Part shown: one piece after another, positions 6,499 through 8,583 of the stretch
How the letters are laid out: every line of letters begins with the position of its first letter
How positions within the stretch are numbered: position 1 is the stretch's first letter
Assembly (NCBI GenBank): GCA_030690705.1
Contig: JAUYGE010000218.1
Coordinates: forward strand, 1 to 8,583
Origin: Dehalococcoidia bacterium
Lineage (GTDB): Bacteria > Chloroflexota > Dehalococcoidia > JAENJB01
DNA length: 8,583 nucleotides
Direction of reading: 5' to 3'
The notes under the pieces: generated by a model
Seen by the model: the letters and a program-made list of their open reading frames with translations, nothing else
Told to the model about the DNA's origin: nothing
Databases searched by the model: none
Position numbers and translations under genes: made by a program

Positions 6499-6513
6499 TA
6501 ATCATATGTTGGA

Positions 6514-6548
6514 GTTTGACTAGCCCAGCTTGTCTGGGCTAGTCAAAC
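6514..6548. terminator. Perfect 15-bp inverted repeat between the UbiD-like and CAP genes
   Basis: GTTTGACTAGCCCAG (6514-6528) is the exact reverse complement of 6534-6548, with loop CTTGT. It abuts the UbiD-like stop codon (6549-6551) and would form a very stable RNA hairpin after that gene on the minus strand. There is no T-run on either side, so a classical intrinsic terminator is not certain. An mRNA 3' stabiliser or a protein operator upstream of the CAP promoter are alternatives. Confidence 0.5.
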
Positions 6549-8171
6549 CTACGGCTTCTCTATCTTCTCCCCGCGGCTCATGAGTTCCCGGGCAATCTGC
6601 TCGAACTCGCCCTTTGCCGACAGGTCGGCATGGCGCTGGTAGCTCTCCGGCCAGACACCGAGGGAGTAGCCATACCAGGGCTGCCTGGGCTTCAGAGGGG
6701 TGAAGCCCAGCTCCTCCCACAGTTTCTGCGCGTGCTCCATGTAGGAGCGCTGCGGCAGGGAGATGGGGGTGTAGTCCCATTTCCGCGTGGCGTCCATGAG
6801 CATGGCCGAATGGCCCAATGGTTGTGTGGGGGAGATGGGATAGTAAATCTCTTCCTGCGCCAGGGTGTGAGGCCCGCCGGACTGGTCGAGGTTGGCCCGC
6901 CGTCCCTGGATGATCTTGGTGTCGCGGTGTGGCTGCCAGCGGAAGCTCACCGCCCAGAGGACCGATTCCAGGTCCCACGGGTCGATGTCCTCGTCCACGG
7001 CGATGACCAGCTTGGGTATCCGCGGCCAGACGGCCAGGGAGCCGAGCAGCGTTTGCCATACCACCGAGTTGTGCGTCCGCGCTCCGAGGTCCTGCATCTG
7101 GATGACGCAGATGCGGTTGGCCGCACTGCACTGGTGGAAGGCGACATCCTTCACCTCGGGGATGCCGCAGCTATCTTTCAGAAAGGTCATCATCCGAGCG
7201 CAGTTGCTCAGCATCCTGATGGTGCTGTCCTCGCAGGGCGGGGTATGGATTATCATGTCGTGCCAGATGGGATTCTTGCGGTGCGTGATGGCCGTGACCT
7301 TGAAGGCATAGACCTTCGAGTTGAGCAGGGTATAGCCGGTGTGCTCGGCGCTGGCCGGGTCGGGCTCGCGGTAGTCGGTGGGAATCTCCCCTTCAATCAC
7401 CACCTCGGCGCTGGCGGGCACCTCCAGGTCCACCGTCTCGCATTTCACCACCTCGATAGGCCGGCCGGCGATGCCGCCGGCGATGTCCAACTCGTTGACC
7501 CCGTAGGGCACCTTGATGACGCTGGTCAGGACCACCACCGGGACGGCACCCACCACGGCGGCGGCCTGAAGGGGAATGCCTCTCTGGCGGCACTTGTTCC
7601 AGTGAATCTGGAGGTGGCTCTGAATAGTGCGGCACGAGGAGCGCGCCGGTCCCAGGAGGTAGCCGTTGTAGGTGCCGACATTGGTGATGCCGGTATCCGG
7701 GTCCTTGGTGTGCCACGAGAGGGCGCTGAGGCGCGGGAGCGACTCCCAGCCGTTGGCGGTAATGGGTATGGCGAACTCGTACAGGCCGTCGTGCTGGAGC
7801 AGGCTCTTGCCGGCATGTATCTCCTCTTTGACCGGGCCGGTGCTCACCAGGCGGGGAGGGCGGGGGCGCTGATACGCCCTGGCCCACTTCTCATTTATCT
7901 CCCCCGGCTCGCACTTCATCGCCATGGCATATACCTGCCGGGAGGGTGCAATGACGCAGGAGGCCACGCCGCCCTTGTACTTCTTACCTTTGATGTCGGT
8001 TACCTTATCGAACAGGAAGCCGGTGCGGTCGGCCTCCTCCAGGCCCCGGAACTGCCAGGCTACCAACGGGTGGAGCTCGGTGTCCTTATTGATCTGCTTG
8101 TTCACCCTTCTCAGCTTGCCGGCAGCTTCAAGGGCGGCCAGATATTCCCTGAAATCCTGGTAGTAAGACAT
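6549..8171 (-). CDS. UbiD-family (prenylated-FMN) decarboxylase/carboxylase
   Basis: The 540-residue protein aligns by eye along the whole UbiD fold. UbiD enzymes use prenyl-FMN to (de)carboxylate aromatic, heteroaromatic or unsaturated acids in the cytoplasm. Key stretches: DFREYLAALE at the N-terminus, TGITNVGTYNGYL (160-172), a HW at 190-191, KVPYGVNELDIAGG (220-233), and VVIEGEIPTDYREP (257-270) followed by ASAEHTGY. Asn164, His190 and Glu227 are candidate metal/prFMN ligands. The position usually occupied by the catalytic Arg (N-x-G-x-Y-R) is Asn169. The two catalytic-site glutamates, normally E-x4-E, are probably Glu269 and Glu276, two residues further apart. This suggests a divergent subfamily rather than ubiquinone UbiD. 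The ATG at 8171 has a clear AGGAGG 6 nt upstream. No ubiX-like prFMN synthase is in the window. Substrate is unknown. Confidence 0.9.
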   Translation of the reverse strand: MSYYQDFREYLAALEAAGKLRRVNKQINKDTELHPLVAWQFRGLEEADRTGFLFDKVTDIKGKKYKGGVASCVIAPSRQVYAMAMKCEPGEINEKWARAYQRPRPPRLVSTGPVKEEIHAGKSLLQHDGLYEFAIPITANGWESLPRLSALSWHTKDPDTGITNVGTYNGYLLGPARSSCRTIQSHLQIHWNKCRQRGIPLQAAAVVGAVPVVVLTSVIKVPYGVNELDIAGGIAGRPIEVVKCETVDLEVPASAEVVIEGEIPTDYREPDPASAEHTGYTLLNSKVYAFKVTAITHRKNPIWHDMIIHTPPCEDSTIRMLSNCARMMTFLKDSCGIPEVKDVAFHQCSAANRICVIQMQDLGARTHNSVVWQTLLGSLAVWPRIPKLVIAVDEDIDPWDLESVLWAVSFRWQPHRDTKIIQGRRANLDQSGGPHTLAQEEIYYPISPTQPLGHSAMLMDATRKWDYTPISLPQRSYMEHAQKLWEELGFTPLKPRQPWYGYSLGVWPESYQRHADLSAKGEFEQIARELMSRGEKIEKP

Positions 8172-8177
8172 GGCTTT

Positions 8178-8183
8178 CCTCCT
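8178..8183 (-). promoter_or_regulatory. Ribosome-binding site of the UbiD-like gene
   Basis: AGGAGG on the minus strand lies 6 nt before the ATG at 8171 and fixes this start over downstream alternatives. Confidence 0.8.
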
Positions 8184-8229
8184 CTCGCGCTGTGCTTATC
8201 GCTGATGCCTCCCCAAGCGTTTTTCCTCT

Positions 8230-8394
8230 CCCCTTGCGGGAGCTTTGCCCCAAAAGTGCCGTCTCCATGTCATCCTGAGCGAAGCGAAGGATCTCAGAGC
8301 GGTGGGGCCTATTCGTGCAACACTAGCCCCACCCAGAGATTCTTCGTCGCTTCGCTCCTCAGAATGACATTTAAGGCAAGACCCCTTGCGGGAG
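8230..8394. repeat. 13-bp direct repeats flanking the palindromic element
   Basis: CCCCTTGCGGGAG occurs at 8230-8242 and again at 8382-8394, bracketing the palindrome at 8267-8370. Each copy is part of a 'CTCTCCCCTTGCGGGAGAGG'-like hairpin repeat, related to the one at 2664-2684. The left copy keeps the CTCT side and the right copy keeps the GAGAGG side. This looks like one hairpin repeat split or duplicated around an insertion. Confidence 0.55.
8267..8370. repeat. MITE-like palindromic element (about 104 bp)
   Basis: The left arm starts ATGTCATCCTGAGCGAAGCG and the right arm, read in reverse complement, ATGTCATTCTGAGGAGCGAA. The arms match over roughly 33 bp with a few indels. Inside, GGTGGGG (8301-8307) pairs with CCCCACC (8327-8333), so the whole element folds into one long hairpin. 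No transposase is encoded. It lies in the UbiD-like 5' region and creates a spurious minus-strand ORF (8196-8432). Such palindromes are common dispersed repeats in Chloroflexota and other genomes. Confidence 0.75.
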
Positions 8395-8397
8395 AGG

Positions 8398-8403
8398 ATT
8401 ATA
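8398..8403 (-). promoter_or_regulatory. Candidate -10 element for the UbiD-like gene
   Basis: A perfect TATAAT on the minus strand is preceded by TG. No -35 hexamer is found at 16-18 nt spacing. A transcript from here would cross the palindromic element before reaching the UbiD-like start, about 220 nt downstream. Confidence 0.3.
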
Positions 8404-8506
8404 CATTGATTGAGCAAACCCCACACCTGCATATGGTGGTGGCCCGCCGTCTCCTGCGATCTCCTTCCAAGTGTACTATCTACAAATGGGCGGCGGCGTT
8501 ATGTTA

Positions 8507-8512
8507 TATAAT
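8507..8512 (+). promoter_or_regulatory. Candidate -10 element for the right-edge gene
   Basis: A perfect TATAAT lies in the locally AT-rich stretch 8499-8516. The -35 region is weak. The predicted start near 8519 leaves a leader of about 18 nt before the ATG at 8538, which still includes the ribosome-binding site. Confidence 0.4.
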
Positions 8513-8537
8513 TAGAACTGATTCAGGAGGTGCTCGC

Positions 8538-8583
8538 ATGAAGATATTCACTGAGTGGAGGTCCAGGTGGCTGTGGGTGGGTA
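8538..8583 (+). CDS. Start of an unidentified gene (cut by window edge)
   Basis: Only the first 15 codons are present: MKIFTEWRSRWLWVG. The start is convincing because AGGAGGTG (8525-8532), a near-perfect Shine-Dalgarno sequence, lies 5 nt before the ATG. The short basic stretch followed by Trp/Leu-rich residues suggests the beginning of a membrane segment or signal anchor, but the fragment is too short to name. It is divergent from the UbiD-like gene. Confidence 0.7.
   Translation, partial: MKIFTEWRSRWLWVG

Noticed and set aside
8196..8432. Minus-strand open frame of 78 codons upstream of the UbiD-like gene
   Set aside because: It is made of the palindromic repeat; SEERSDEES and LRSFASLRMT-type peptides are typical translations of such repeats.
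1..8583. CRISPR arrays, prophage or transposase genes
   Set aside because: No regularly spaced repeats and no integrase, transposase or phage protein signatures were seen on either strand.

Overview
The window is a GC-rich (roughly 60%) bacterial chromosome segment. It most resembles Chloroflexota of the Dehalococcoidia type. I infer this from gene style (RNase J beside a family-4 uracil-DNA glycosylase, a UbiD-family enzyme, an unusual M20 hydrolase) and from palindromic intergenic repeats built on 'GAGCGAAGCGACGAAG'. No database search was possible, so the taxonomy is tentative.

Layout. At the left, on the minus strand, a DNA/RNA maintenance pair reads udg then rnj (the latter cut by the window edge). 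A well-formed promoter drives it, back to back with an equally good promoter for tRNA-Gly(CCC) on the plus strand. Downstream of the tRNA, a structured 172-nt leader precedes a plus-strand gene of the M29 aminopeptidase / NicX-like superfamily. A convergent spacer follows, holding two hairpin repeats. Then comes a minus-strand operon read right to left: a membrane-anchored CAP (SCP) domain protein, an M20-type hydrolase, and an ArsB/NhaD-superfamily permease whose start overlaps the M20 stop by 7 nt. Upstream of that operon is a UbiD-family (de)carboxylase, also on the minus strand, separated from the CAP gene by a perfect 15-bp inverted repeat. A 366-nt spacer carries a MITE-like palindrome between 13-bp direct repeats. 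At the right edge a new plus-strand gene starts with a strong ribosome-binding site.

How the genes may work together. udg and rnj are housekeeping functions. The CAP / M20 / permease set looks like envelope protein plus hydrolysis plus transport of a small anionic or amide-containing compound. The M29/NicX-like and UbiD-like enzymes would suit degradation of an aromatic or heterocyclic acid, but no substrate can be read from sequence.

The most interesting signal is shared by several enzymes. The UDG has His where the third Fe-S cysteine is expected, the M20 protein lacks most canonical catalytic and metal residues, the M29-like protein lacks the peptidase glutamates, and the UbiD-like protein has Asn where the prFMN-site Arg is expected. 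No CRISPR array, prophage, or intact insertion sequence was seen.
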